From Oenanthe sinensis (Eukaryota; Streptophyta; Magnoliopsida; Apiales; Apiaceae), in contig CM053813.1 of the NCBI GenBank assembly GCA_028671895.1, forward strand, positions 46,470,501 through 46,534,500: a DNA stretch of 64,000 bases, written 5' to 3'. Made by a program: the position numbers and the translations under genes. The notes beneath the pieces were generated by a model that saw only the letters and a program-made list of their open reading frames with translations, was not told the DNA's origin and ran no database searches. How positions within the stretch are numbered: position 1 is the first letter of the stretch; every line of letters starts with the position of its first letter. Positions 1 to 11,502 of the stretch are shown here, one piece after another.

Positions 1-582
1 GAGATTGTTGTGTATAAAGTTTTGAGAACTTTAAATGAAAGTTTCAATCATGTAGTTCCTGCGATTGCAGAATCAAAGGATTTATCAATATAAACCTTTG
101 ATGAATTAATGGGTTCTCTATTAGCGCATGAAGCCAGACTTAAAAAATCTAGTACCAAGATGGAGGAAAAGGTTTTCCAAGCAAAAGTATAGTCATCCTT
201 TAAGGGGAGATTAAAAAACTTTGGAGGTCGTGGATATAGAAAGAGCAACTTTCGTGGTAGAGGTCGCGGTGTTGGCAGATGACGTAGCCGATTTATTAAT
301 CATCAACACAGAGGTTCAATACAATGTCATTATTGCAATAAATATGGGCACAAAGAGGCTGAATGTTGGACCAAATAGAGAAATGAGAAGCAAGTCAATC
401 TTGCTGAGAATGTTGAGAATAAAACAAAATTATTTGTGATGCAGGCTCTTACTCAAATTACTAATGATGGAATATGGTTTATCGATAGTGGATGTTTAAA
501 CCATATGTGTGGAATGAAAATAATATTCACAGATTTAGATGAATAAAAAAATAGTGAAGTTCGTATTGGAGACAACAAACTC
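1..582 (+). pseudogene. copia gag and protease remnant
   Basis: Frame 1 encodes the end of a UBN2-type gag, then a Gly/Arg-rich stretch and a CX2CX4HX4C zinc knuckle (325-366, residues CHYCNKYGHKEAEC). The protease motif WFIDSGC starts at 475, with the catalytic Asp at 484. Frame 1 is interrupted by stops at 91, 190, 280, 376 and 544. Gag would package the RNA and protease would cut the polyprotein, but this copy can do neither. Confidence 0.88.
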
Positions 583-1900
583 ATGCGAGTTGAAGGAAAA
601 GAGACTATTGGAATCGAAACCGCTGATGGTAATGTGAAATTTCTTAACAATGTTCAATATGTCCTAAATCTTGCACATAATTTATTAAGTGTTGGACAAT
701 TATTGAAAAGTGGTTATTTTGTTTTGTTTGATAATGATTGTTGTTTAATCCATGACAAGAAATCTGGTAGACTTGTAGTTAGCATACCAATGGAAAAAAA
801 TAATATGTTTTCGTTAAATGTCAGTGATGTGAAAAATTGTGTTTTGGTTGCTAAATCTAATGATGCAAAATTGTGGCATTTACGTTATGTACACTTGAAT
901 GAGAAATGTCTGAAATGTTGACAAGGAAGAACATGGTTGTGGGATTACCCAAGCTTGGTGATCTAAGTTTTCGTGAAGGCCGTGTTTATGGAAAACATTG
1001 TAGAAACTCTTTTCCTGTAAGCAAGTCATATAGAGCTTCAAATTGTCTTGAAATTGTGCATGCTGATTTGTGTGGTCCTATGAGTGTGGAGTCTTCTGGT
1101 GGGAGTAAATATTTTCTGTTGTTTACTGATGATTACAGTCGATTCAGTTGGGTGTATTTCTTAAAGTCCAAATCAGAAACTTTTAAAAAATTTAAGATTT
1201 TCAAAGCGTTGGTTGAAAACGAGTTTGGACAAAGTATAAAGGAGCTTCGTACTGATGGAGGCGGTGAATTTACTTCTAATGCTTTTAATATCTATTGTGA
1301 ATTGTATGGGATTCATAGAGAGCTTACTGCACCGCAAACCCCCAACAAAATGGAGTGGCAGAGCGCAAAAACAAAATTGTTGTTAAAATGGCTAGGAGTA
1401 TGATGACAACTACAGGGCTTCTTAAACAATTCTGGGTGGAGGCTGTAGCAACTTCACTATATTTACTTAATATCTCTCCGACAAAGGTCGTCTTCAATAG
1501 GACTCCTTACAAGGCTTGAAAAGAAAAGAAGCCACGTGTAAGTCACTTGAAAGTGTTTGGTTGCATATCATATGTCTTGGATACATCAAATACTCGTGAG
1601 AAACTTGATAAAAAAATCAATAAAATGCATTTTTATTGGTTATAGTATTCAGCCCAAGACATATAGATTGTATAATCCACTAAGTGGCAAGGTAATCATT
1701 TGTAGGGATGTCAAATTTAATGAAAATGAGACTTGGAATTGGGATACTAGCAACAAAGAAACACTGATTCATGTGATTAATCAAATTGATGCACTTGTTG
1801 CTGAACAGTTAAATGAATCAGAATTTTCAGAGCCATCAGAACCATTAACTCAAGGCAGCAACAATAACACGAGCTCTTCAAATATATCTTCTCAACGATT
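583..1900 (+). pseudogene. copia GAG-pre-integrase and integrase remnant
   Basis: The GAG-pre-integrase segment ends in LWHLRYVHLN (about 870-900), a degraded form of the usual LWH...GH motif. The frame then shifts into the integrase core: HADLCGP carries the first catalytic Asp (about 1060) and LRTDGGGEF the second (about 1246). The final Glu region (GVAERKNK) is readable only after a 1-nt shift near 1345. The C-terminal CIFIGYS...YRLYNP motif follows another shift near 1610. Integrase would insert the cDNA copy; the shifts make this one non-functional. Confidence 0.88.
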
Positions 1901-1959
1901 CAGATCACTTAAGGATATCTATGTTTCGTGTAATTTTTCCTTATGTGTTTCAGACCCTG

Positions 1960-2718
1960 TGAGTTATGAAGATGTTGCAGGTAGCGAGATTTGGCAGAAT
2001 GACAATGGCTGAGGAGATGTCAGCAATTCAACGAAATGAAACATGGGAACTAGTAGATTTACCGGAAGGAAAAAATGTCATTGGCTTAAAGTGGGTGTAC
2101 CGTACAAAGTTTAATACAGATGGAGAGGTTCAGAAGTACAATGCTCGATTAGTTATTAAGGGATATGCACAAAAGAAAGATGTTGATTTTGATAAAACGT
2201 TCTCTCTGTTGCACGTTTTGAGACAGTGAGAACATTTCTTACTTTAGCAGCACAACTTCAATGGCCTGTTTATCATTTTAATGTCAAATCTTCCTTTCTG
2301 AATGACAAATTAAATGAAGAAATGTATGTTTCTCAACCAGATGGATTTATTGTGAGTGATGCAGAGTATAAGGTTTACAAGCTAATAAAGGCATTATATG
2401 GTTTAAAGCAGTCTCCGCGAACTTGGTATAGTAAGTTGGATTCATATTTCCTTGAGATATGATTTGAAAGAAGTCCAAGTGAGCCAACTCTATACGTAAA
2501 AAGGCAAGGTAATTCTGATTTTCTGTTTGTGTGTGTATGTTGATGATATGATTTATATAGGGTCCAATGAAGCTATTGTTAAAAATTTTAAAGCTTGCAT
2601 GATGGAGAAGTTTGAAATGTCGGACTTGGGTTTATCACACTATTTTCTTGGGCTTGAGGTAATTCAGAATTCAAATGGCATTTTTATTTCTCAACAAAAA
2701 TATGCTACTGATTTGTAG
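1960..2718 (+). pseudogene. copia reverse transcriptase remnant
   Basis: Recognisable segments are NETWELVDLPEGK and KWVYRTKFN (2034-2110), KARLV-like ARLVIKGYAQ (2140-2175), FNVKSSFLND (about 2276), and ALYGLKQSP (about 2392). The polymerase active-site motif YVDD is at about 2536. Stops and shifts fall at about 2010, 2226 and 2460. The order and motifs match the copia RVT_2 family. Confidence 0.9.
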
Positions 2719-3473
2719 AAATTTTTTAATATGTTGAACTGTAAACAAGCCTCTACACCCATGAATGCTAGTGAGAAGTTTGTGGCTGAAGATGGTACTG
2801 GAATGACAAATACAAGACGTTATCATAGTATTGTCGGAGGTCTAAATTAATTATTTGTGTCATACTATGCCAGATCTTGCATTTTCTGTAAGTGTAATTT
2901 CCAGCTTTATGCATAATCCTACTCAGCATCGCTATGGAGCAATAAAGCGGATCTTACGATATGTTGTTGGGATTGTAGATCTGGGAATCTGGTACACAAG
3001 AGTGTCAAATTTTAGGTTGGTTAGGTGTTGTCTGGGAAGGATGTTTAGAAGACCGAAAAAGTACATTTGGGTACTTGTTTTCTCTAGGGTCTGGTGCTAT
3101 AGCATGGAGTTCAAAAAAGCAAGATGTAGTTGCATTATCCTCTTCAGAAGCAGAATATATTACAGTCACAATTCCAGCTTGTCAAGTTGTTTGGTTACAC
3201 AAATTCTTAGCTGATTTTATTCAAGTTTAAGAAGGTGTAACTGATATATATTGTGACAACAAAGCAACCATCGCAATGACAAGAAATCCAGTATTTCATC
3301 GCAAGACTAAACACATAGACTTGGTTATCGATGAAGAAATAACCCTGGAATATTGCAATACAAATTATCAAGTTGCAGATATTCTTACAAAGTCTTTGTC
3401 TAAAGCAAAGCATCAGTTCTTCCATTTACATATGGGAGTGACAAAATTTGAAACAGTGGGAACGTTTGAATAA
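2719..3473 (+). pseudogene. copia RNase H remnant
   Basis: Starting after a stop at 2716, the segment holds ALSSSEAEY-like sequence (about 3130-3160), then CDNKATIAMTRNPVFH and RKTKHIDL (about 3253-3325), and ADILTKSL near 3380. These are typical copia RNase H signatures. At least three frame changes interrupt it. Its final stop (3471-3473) lies about 9 bp before the LTR. Confidence 0.88.
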
Positions 3474-3482
3474 GCTTCAAAT

Positions 3483-3708
3483 TGTTAGTTGTTAATGTCT
3501 TGTATTTTCTAGTATCGGTTGTAGATGACAGTTAAATGTGTGTTAGTTTTATGTTCAGTTATTTCACATTCCTGTATTTTAGATAGCAGTTGTAGCAGTT
3601 GTGCAATAAGTCTGATATATACTACAGATTTTGTATCTTTGCTTCTTTGAATGTGTAGTAAAAAATACTAGCCTGCATTATTCTGTGTTTTGATATATTT
3701 CTCTAACA
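3483..3708 (+). repeat. 3' LTR of the copia element
   Basis: The stretch begins TGTTAG and ends CTCTAACA, giving the expected short TG...CA inverted ends, directly downstream of the RNase H stop. Its length of about 226 bp is at the short end for copia LTRs. A purine-rich polypurine tract in front of it is not obvious. Boundaries come from the terminal motif only, because the 5' LTR is outside the window. Confidence 0.65.
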
Positions 3709-5188
3709 ATGAATGTGTGATGGTGGTATGAACCGGATCAATTCATTGTTTGAATTGAAATTTGATTTGGTGACTTTAATGTCGGGAGAGACGGTGGTAT
3801 GATGATAAGAGAAGAGGGTATGATCCTATTTAAAATATTAATAAAATATTATTTTAAAAATATAACTTATAAACTATATCGAATGATCCGATTTGAGAAT
3901 TGAGCCCACTCTGAAGTCTAATGTACAATATATGACATATATATACATTTGGGTGGACACTCTGATTTTGTATGTGGCCTAGCCCAATATCGATATGTAT
4001 AACCCAGTCCAATACATAGCATATATCAATATATCATCACTGTTATTGTCTTGCGCTCCGAGGCTACTGCACTACCGTAATAAAAAACAAAGACAAGGAG
4101 AAAACTTAACATTACATAACATAAAATAATCTACTCTGGTTCTCCGTTTTTCTTTTTCTTGTTTTTCTAAATAAATCTGACTTCTTCTTCCCCGTTGTGG
4201 AAGTAAGTGATTCTTAAAAGTTTTCGAAGAAACGACAAACAAGTCAATGATATATTCCAGGAAGTAAGCATAATTGTGCAAGAAAATTATCAATAAGGTT
4301 GATTTTAATAAGAAGACGCGCATGTATTCAACTCCTTCTACTGTTGATAGGAAAACAAATATAATCGTGTAAATATGAAATTTGTTTATTCAAAAAAGTT
4401 TATCATTTAATCAAGATATTTCTGAAATTTTAGATAATTAAATTTTAATATTTGAAAATAAAACACCGGTAATAAAATCCAAAAAATTATATTTAATACG
4501 GCATCTGAAAAGAAAAAATGACAAAAAGATATAATTATAAAATTATAAAATATAATATTATTTGAATAATAACAAAATAAATATCAAGATAAAATCTAAC
4601 TAAATGGGATCTATTTAATTATATACCTAAAATTAACATATAATAACATAACATTTTATGCAAATTTTATAAATTAAAGATATACCATGCAACATTAAAA
4701 CAAAATTATTAGTGTAAACTATAACTAAATAAATAAATAAGGGAATAATAGTAATATATTGAGTAATAATCGTCCCAAAATCTTTTAAAATACTATTAAA
4801 ATTAAACTAGTAAATTCAAAGGCATCCTTATAGCTAGACACATGAGTAAATAATAATAATAATAAATAATAATAATAATATGAGTAGTTGCATTTTAAAG
4901 TGCTTACTATTAACATTGATACCAATTATAACACGTAACTTATACTCATTAAAAGTATTTAGAATAAATTAAAATATTGATAACAAATTTAAATTAAGAT
5001 TAAAAATTAGCTAATAAATTTAAATACAATAATAGTAACCACCAAAACAATCACTATTATTAACTCATTTAATGAATTAAAAACATAATTGAAAATTCGA
5101 AAAAAATACCTTCTTATCTGTTATTAACTCTGAGTCATCTGACCTCCTAAAGACCCGATACAACTCCATACATGATACATATCAGTTA
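3709..5188. other. AT-rich intergenic stretch, nothing recognised
   Basis: No gene-like reading frame, RNA gene or intact element is seen. An 83-codon minus-strand frame at 4072-4323 has no recognisable domain and lies in low-complexity sequence. Short AAT runs occur near 4855-4880. Confidence 0.6.
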
Positions 5189-5440
5189 CTCCCTCCGTCC
5201 CGTTGAGTTGTTATCATTTCAAAATGGGGTGTCTGACACGCATTTTAAGGTGAATTTTAAGGATAGTTCCATAATTTATTTTTGAAATTTTCCTTTTTTG
5301 TATAAAAATAGAACAATCCTATTTTTATACAAAAAAAGAAATTTTTAAAAATAAGTTATGGAACTATCCTTAAAATCCACCTTAAAATGCGTGCCAGAAA
5401 GTGAAAAAAAAGTGATAACAATTGGGTGGGACGGAGGGAG
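5189..5440. mobile_element. Stowaway-like MITE (Tc1/mariner type)
   Basis: The 252-bp element starts CTCCCTCCGTCCC and ends with the inverse GGGACGGAGGGAG. It is flanked by TA on both sides (5187-5188 and 5441-5442). Long internal arms are also mutually inverted around a centre near 5315, so the whole element can fold into a hairpin. The ends and TA target duplication are the Stowaway signature. It has no coding capacity. Confidence 0.93.
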
Positions 5441-5743
5441 TATTAATGAACCAAAATTTCTCCCCAAGAGTGCAAAATAAACCGGTCTCCGATAAATAAA
5501 TCCATCTATAAAACTAATTAAAATTTAACTATTATCGAAAATTGAATAAACAAATAAAATAGATAACTTTCTTTTTTTCTCAAATATAGCCGTTGGGGCT
5601 TCTGCCGGTTCTCTGGTGAAAAGTCATAATCTCTTAGTTTCCTTTCATTTTTCAATAAAAAATTTTAGATCAAAAATCATCCAAGCATCCAGAATTTTTG
5701 TCTTCTCCGATCAAACGAGTGGTTATTCAATTTCGAGGGGTCC

Positions 5744-6409
5744 GATTTTTCTTGTTTTTGTTGTTTCATTTTCTGGATCTAAGGCTTGCTTTTATTTTAT
5801 AATTTTAGTTTTAATTTGCAATTTCAGTTTCGTTGCAGTCTCCCCTTGATGAGAATTTTGGTGTTTCTCTTCTATGTTTATGAGAGTATGGTGTTTGATT
5901 TAGTGATAAAAGTTTTCAGGGGATTGCAATTATGATCGATAGCTCAAACTGGATTAGTTCCAACTGAATATGGTGAACCGGGTACATGTAAATATATCAT
6001 CTTCAAAAAATGACATGATTGTATCTCTAAAAAGAATAGATTAATCAACTATTGTTTCTGTTTTATATTTGTTTGACGCGACTATTTTTGTAAATGTCGT
6101 ATGGTTTTTTATTATTGAATTAATGGGGGTGTTTGGCTCCCCATTTTTTCCAGAAATAAGCCCTTATTTTACGGAAAAAAGTAAGTATGTATGTACTTTT
6201 TTTGAAAATAAGTAATTTATTTTTTATTTTGAAGATAATATTTGGTTTTAAAATTCTAAAATAAATATTTATCTTTAAAAAAATGAAAATATGTAAAAAA
6301 AATAAAATAAGTAACTTATTTTAAATTTAAGGAACTTCAAACGGTCACAATATTTATTCTAAAAAAAAGTAGATACCTAAAAAATAATCTTATACTTAAA
6401 ATAATTACA
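5744..6409. repeat. direct repeat copy 1 (about 425 bp, split by a MITE)
   Basis: From about 5749 to 6124, and again from 6349 to about 6405, the sequence matches 9974-10395 in the same orientation with scattered substitutions. The interruption is the MITE at 6125-6348. The upstream part (5580-5750) looks like a plant 5' leader and first intron (T-rich, with TTTCAG...GCAG acceptor-like strings), so the repeat may derive from a captured gene leader. No coding function can be assigned. Confidence 0.75.
6125..6348. mobile_element. Harbinger-like MITE, copy 1
   Basis: The 224-bp element has imperfect inverted ends built around GTGTTTGG...CAAACGG. Its interior is made of inverted AATAAGTNACTTATTTT-like blocks. 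Flanking AAT occurs on both sides. The paralogous site at 10343-10345 has a single AAT with no insert, which confirms both borders and a 3-bp target duplication as in the PIF/Harbinger group. Related copies are at 30748-30956 and 53613-53841. Confidence 0.82.
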
Positions 6410-7057
6410 CAACGCCATAGATGACATGCAGCAACACAAAAGAATGTTACCATAGACCCGTTTTTTTGTTACTATAGGCCAAAAAAGGTTTCTCATCAGT
6501 TAACTTTAGTGTCAAAGGTAATATAATGACCAACCTAATGTAGTATGGAAAATCTCGTTACAATAGAAACCTACAGTAACACATGTGGAACTCTATAGTA
6601 ACATGATCTTTATGTTATAATAAATATTAGAATTTTGCAATAAAGGCGCCAAATTGAGTGGGGTCCACATGTGGGGCCCACTAAAGGGTGAGATCCATAT
6701 GTAAGACCTACTATCTGGTGGGTCTCACTTTCAGGTGGGCCCCACTTTCTGGTTATATTACCAATTGTAACATATTGAGAGTTACAACATAAAACTCAAT
6801 GGTAACACATGTAAGTACCTACTACAACACCTTTGTATAACAAAATAAAAATGTACCATATAAAAATTGCATTTCCCATCAAAAATAAAACCAATCACAA
6901 TCCAAATCTTGTTCTCGTACACCAACATAATCCAAAATAACTAGTACATCATCTGCTACCAAAGTTAACATTCACCAACCAAATAGTACTAAAATTAAAA
7001 GTAAAACTAGTACTAGAAATAAAGTACTAGAAACATCCTAACAAGTAAATTAAATGT

Positions 7058-7169
7058 CTAAGAGGTTGAGCCGTCGGTCAAGAGTACCATGTCCTGTAGA
7101 AACTGTTGCACAAATGTCACTAGCTTGGTCATAACAATAGTGATCAATGGTGTCTTGGAAGCACCTTTC
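7058..7169 (-). pseudogene. possible last exon of an unrecognised gene or transposon gene
   Basis: Read on the minus strand, a plausible acceptor (TTTGCAG) precedes an open stretch of about 37 codons ending in TAG at 7058-7060. Its end reads FLQDMVLLTDGSTS. The composition is more gene-like than its surroundings, and it lies inside the presumed transposon. No family is recognised with certainty, and an upstream exon was not found. It may be a remnant of an element-encoded protein. Confidence 0.22.
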
Positions 7170-7918
7170 CTGCAAACGCAGGGGATATCATAATCAGCCA
7201 AATTTTATTTATTGAACAAGAGAGTATTATATTTTGGTTGTCCCTATCTACTTATGGATGCCAGAAGAAGGTATCTGATCAATAGGAACCGATGAATAAT
7301 CAGATAATAACGACAACTAGATAATGACATATTATGCCTCTTGTATAAATGTACAACTATTTCTTAACAACATCACACAGTCCATTTATGCAAACCAAAA
7401 TTATATGTTGTTGCAGTAAAGACTCGAGGTGATGGACTTACCACACAACACAATTGCCACAGACTAATGCAAGGCATACATTCAATCCTGAAGAATCAAA
7501 AGAAAACAAGTCATGAAATGGAGGAAGCTTGGTTAAATGTTCATAGTTTGGCTAAATATGCTCTCAGAGATCACAACTAATACCGCAAATATATGTTAAG
7601 GGTGTGATACAAAACCTTATTCAAATAGAAGTCATTCCTCTTCTGCGTGATAAATACATATAGTGAAGCAACTATGCAAGCCACAATAACATCATTAAAA
7701 TATGTAAACTGAAATTATCACAAGGTGGACAACTACAGAATGTATGTTAGACAAACCTCATTCACTAACACGATTAGTGATGCTCTTAGCTCTACTAGCA
7801 AATTGAAGGCTTGTTTTCTTCTATATTGACTTGAATGTTTCAATATATGTTAAATCATAGCGGATTATATTTAATTTGTTAGCCATGAAGCATTAGCATG
7901 GACGGAAAATTAAACAAT

Positions 7919-7919
7919 A

Positions 7920-7950
<31 letters not shown>
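7919..7950. repeat. (TA)n(CA)n microsatellite
   Basis: Compound dinucleotide run, about six TA units followed by ten CA units. Confidence 0.95.
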
Positions 7951-8578
7951 TTGAAATGCATACCTTCCTGAATATATATAGTGTGAGATCTGCTACTACG
8001 GACATTCATGTTTGTCTCACCAAATCCCTATTAACTGAAACAAAAAACGTTATTGATACATACAGCAACCCTATTGAAATAGGGTATTACAACACTAAGA
8101 TCATTCTTGAAATAGGAAAACATACCACACTGTCTATAGAAACACCCCAAATCTCTACTTTAACTTTCTCTACTTCAAGAGTACACATTACAAATTTGTA
8201 CAAACCATAGATCCAGAACTAAAGAAACAAACAACAGTTGTATCACTAAACCTGTGAGTACCTTGTGTTGAGAATCAAGCTTCACTATTACATTAGACAG
8301 GCATAGCGCCAAGACGCGACATATATATCCCTTTAAAGGACCAACATTAGTTTTTCTTCAGCAACACAGATCTTACTACAAAAAAGAGGGGGATGGTGTT
8401 ATTATATGTTATATGTACCAAAAGGACAAACTAAAAAACTGGCATAAATACGTACTACCAACTAAGTACCTGAAAAAAACCATATCATGTACTTCAAAAT
8501 CACTCTCCAAGTTATAGTCATAATAGCTCTGCACCTTGTAACGGAAATCAAACAAAATTTCTTAGCAAATCACAAATA

Positions 8579-8680
8579 TAGAGAGAGTGAGGGAGAGACA
8601 CAGAGGGAAGGAGACAGAGACATGGAGAGTGAGAGTGAGACAGAGAGAGTGAGGGGAGGGAGAGAGAGAGAGATACAAAA
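8579..8680. repeat. GA-rich low-complexity tract
   Basis: GAGAG/GTGAG/GACAG words dominate one strand. The apparent reading frames on both strands here (Arg/Glu-rich on plus, Ser/Leu-rich on minus) are products of this composition. A shorter GAGAG tract recurs at 8820-8850. Confidence 0.85.
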
Positions 8681-9296
8681 TACTCAAAAACACAAACAAA
8701 ATTGAAGATGTAAACACAAACTCAAACAAAATTACTAAAACATGTACGCACAAACAGAAAACCTAATTCAAATCGGAGATGGAAAAGGGGTCGTACTTCG
8801 AAGTCGAATCCAAACAAAGATGAGAGAGTGTGAGAGAGAGAAGGGGTGAATCCTGATTGAACTGATCGAAACCCAAATTGCAGGAACCCGCCTGAATCCT
8901 AATTGAAACCCAATTAATTTGCTAGAACCTGAATCTTGTTAAACCTAAACCACAACGAACCTAGCTGTTTCGAGAGAGAGATTGAGAGGATTTTGAGAGA
9001 GTAAGAAGAACCTAATTGAACCCCATTTACTAATTTTGATTTGCCGCTTCTAAATTTCAAAGCACCGCTTATAACATTTGAAGTGCCCTTTAAATATATC
9101 ACATGCCATATATTATTTATATTTAATTTTTTTAACATTAAAAGTAATAAAAAAATTTTAATTATTGATATTAAATTTATTACAATAAACTTATTATGTT
9201 ATATAATTTTTGATAATCCACAATTATTACAAACTTTAATTTTCTAAAATGAATTTTTTATTATTTTCAATTAAATCCAATTATTTTTCATAAACT

Positions 9297-9745
9297 ATTT
9301 TGCTTAGTTTTTAAAATAAAATTTATTCATTATAAATTTAATAAAAATACTTTAATATTTATAAACGGTAAATAATCCATTTATTTGGTGAACTCTTACT
9401 TTCTATAAAGAAAGTAAAAACGGCGCTAATTATTTTATTAAAATTAAATAATTTTAAAGTTAAATAAATACTCAATTCTAAATTTTAATTAAAAACTAAA
9501 ATTTAATATTTAATAAATATTTTTCATAAAATTTAAAGTTTTTCATAAAATATTTTATTTAATTTATAAAATAAAATTTATTCATTATAAATTAAAAAAA
9601 ATATTCAAATATTTATAAATGGTAAATAATCCATTTAATCGGTGAACTCTTACTTTCTATAAGAATACTGTTAATTATTTTGTTGAAATTATTTAATTTT
9701 AATATTAAATAAATATTCAATTCTGAATTTTGAATAAAAATTAAA
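9297..9745. repeat. diverged tandem repeat, about 250-bp period
   Basis: 9305-9510 and 9553-9745 share long stretches in the same order, including AAATTTATTCATTATAAAT and GGTGAACTCTTACTTTC, with substitutions and small indels. Very AT-rich, non-coding, inside the presumed DNA transposon. Confidence 0.7.
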
Positions 9746-9840
9746 ATTTTATTTGTTCATTGTCTATGGTAAGGCAGTCTCATGTGTTACCACTTTGCAA
9801 CACATTTTGTAACTAGAGTAACACACATACATGGTTATAG

Positions 9841-9940
9841 CAACATCAAAATCACTGCGTTGTGATATGATAAATATTGCATAGCTACTGCAACATCAAA
9901 ATCACTGCGTTGCGATATGATAAATATTGTATAGCTACTG
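9841..9940. repeat. two tandem copies of a 50-bp unit
   Basis: 9841-9890 and 9891-9940 differ at only about two positions. The unit includes ATCACTGCGTTGNGATATGA. It lies at the right edge of the presumed transposon, just before direct repeat copy 2. Confidence 0.9.
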
Positions 9941-9973
9941 CAACATCTGAGAAGGTAACAACGTGCAATCTCT

Positions 9974-10395
9974 TGTTTTTGTTGTTTCGTTTTCTGGATC
10001 TAAGGCTTGCTTTTGTTTTGTAATTTTAGTTTTAATTTGTAATTTCAGTTTGGTTGTAGTATCTCTTTCGTGAGAGTTTAGGTGTTTCTCTTGTTTATTT
10101 ATGAGAGTATGGTATTTGATTTAGTGATAAAAGTTTTTAGGGAATTGCAATTATGGTCGATAGCTCAAACTGGATTAGTTCCAACTGGATATGATGAAGC
10201 GGGTACATGTAAATATATCATCTTTAACAAATGACATGATTGTATTTCCAAAAATAATGGATTAATCAGCTATTGTTTTTGTTTTATGTTTATTTGACGC
10301 GACTATTTTTGTAGATGTTGTATGACTTTTTTATTATTAAATTAATACTTACTCAAAAAAATACCTAAAAATGATATTATACTCAGAAAAATTAA
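9974..10395. repeat. direct repeat copy 2, carries the empty MITE site
   Basis: Same orientation as 5749-6405, with about 10-15% visible differences. At 10343-10345 it reads straight through the point where copy 1 carries the 224-bp MITE, with one AAT instead of two. Confidence 0.75.
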
Positions 10396-11127
10396 TATTT
10401 TAGAAAATAAAAATTTGAAAATGATTTGACTCATATAAATACATATACAGAAATAAAATATACATTTTATGATTACAAATTAAAGTATGACTAAATTGTC
10501 ATATTAGCATTAAAATAAATTTCGCAAATATTTGATTCAATTTTCTTTACTAATTATATCACAATATTGTCTAACAAAATTAATTCAATTGTAACATGTA
10601 GATCACAATCGTATTATTATCATAGATTAATTAATAATTTCAAAGAACTGAAAAAGAAATCAAAAAATAAATTATAATAACATCCTGCTATTACTATAAA
10701 AAGAAAAAGAAATAGTTGTCATGCCTACTGTTGCCCAGTATAAAACATTTATGTCATACTCTGATACTGTTAAATTTTGTCCATCTACTATTTTTCTTTT
10801 ATGATTAAAATTCTTAATGCATTATTGATTAGTGTGAGCCCTGACAACCAATTAAATTCTATTTAATGAAAAAGACTTTTGTACTATAGTTTAGGTTGTA
10901 ATAAATGACTATATAAATACTCGCTCCGTCTATTTTTATTATTATTTTGAGACCCTTTTAGATTTTGATGATCACTTATAGCAAGCTGAAATCATGTATT
11001 TGATATAAAATAGCAAGCTGTTATTTTGTGTACTAACATGGTTTTACAAGAACTTAGTTTACTGGTATTCATTATCATTATAACAAGTTTAGTACATAAC
11101 AACAAACTAATAGCTGGAAAACAGAGT

Positions 11128-11149
11128 CTCTCAGCAAGCTTGCTGAGAG
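11128..11149. repeat. perfect 22-bp palindrome
   Basis: CTCTCAGCAAG is followed directly by its exact reverse complement, centred on a HindIII-type AAGCTT. No loop. Function unknown; it may be chance or the footprint of an excised element. Confidence 0.85.
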
Positions 11150-11392
11150 CGCAGAAGTGTTTGGATAAAACTTGCAGTCCTAATTTATTGGAGATTATTT
11201 AGGATCTTTATTTGTGCAGGCTTATTTAATATATATTTATATATATTATATTAGAACTCAAATACTATTTATTCAAACGTATATTTATATTCAAATTCAA
11301 ATTCATTCTCCTAATTATTAAGTGTTGGATTTTATTTCAAAGTAATATCTTTTTAAACCAACTCTTATCTAGTATTTAAACTTATATTGAGG

Positions 11393-11502
11393 GTTTCTTT
11401 GTTCCCCCGGTAGATTAGGTAAACTATTTCATGAGAAGAGTGTGAGTTTCTTTGTTTCCCCGGCAGGTTAGGTAAGCTATTTCATGAGAAGAGTGTGAGT
11501 TG
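11393..11502. repeat. two tandem copies of a unit of about 54 bp
   Basis: GTTTCTTTGTT-CCCCGG-AG-TTAGGTAA-CTATTTCATGAGAAGAGTGTGAG occurs twice back to back, apart from a few substitutions. Non-coding. Confidence 0.88.

Larger units (their letters stand above)
1..3708 (+). mobile_element. Ty1/copia retrotransposon, 5'-truncated by the window, decayed
   Basis: Domains run in copia order on the plus strand: gag zinc knuckle, protease, GAG-pre-integrase, integrase, reverse transcriptase, RNase H, then a 3' LTR. Integrase ahead of reverse transcriptase separates it from Ty3/Gypsy. The coding region is broken by several in-frame stops and at least four frame changes (near 910, 1345, 1610 and 2000), so it cannot encode an active polyprotein. 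The 5' LTR and primer-binding site lie outside the window, so no LTR-LTR age can be estimated. Confidence 0.93.
6410..9973. mobile_element. probable non-autonomous DNA transposon with GTAAC/GTTAC arrays
   Basis: This 3.56-kb segment sits between the two direct repeats. Its left part (6440-6830) and right end (9770-9960) are dense in short GTTAC/GTAAC words in both orientations. The left part also has repeated GTGGG.CCACA blocks (6655-6750). Dense subterminal motif arrays are typical of CACTA and related plant DNA transposons. Clean terminal inverted repeats were not found, so the superfamily is left open. No transposase domain is readable inside. Confidence 0.45.

Noticed and set aside
5616..5849. 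77-codon frame upstream of direct repeat copy 1
   Set aside because: Phe/Ser-rich, T-rich leader-like sequence with no domain, and its second half is not maintained as an open frame in the paralogous copy at 9974.
8487..8753. Overlapping frames on both strands in the GA-rich tract
   Set aside because: Low-complexity composition alone yields the Arg/Glu and Ser/Leu strings.
5744..10395. Reading the 425-bp direct repeats as LTRs of a retrotransposon
   Set aside because: The repeat ends are not TG...CA, no primer-binding site or polypurine tract is seen, and the interior has DNA-transposon-like motif arrays and no retroelement domain.
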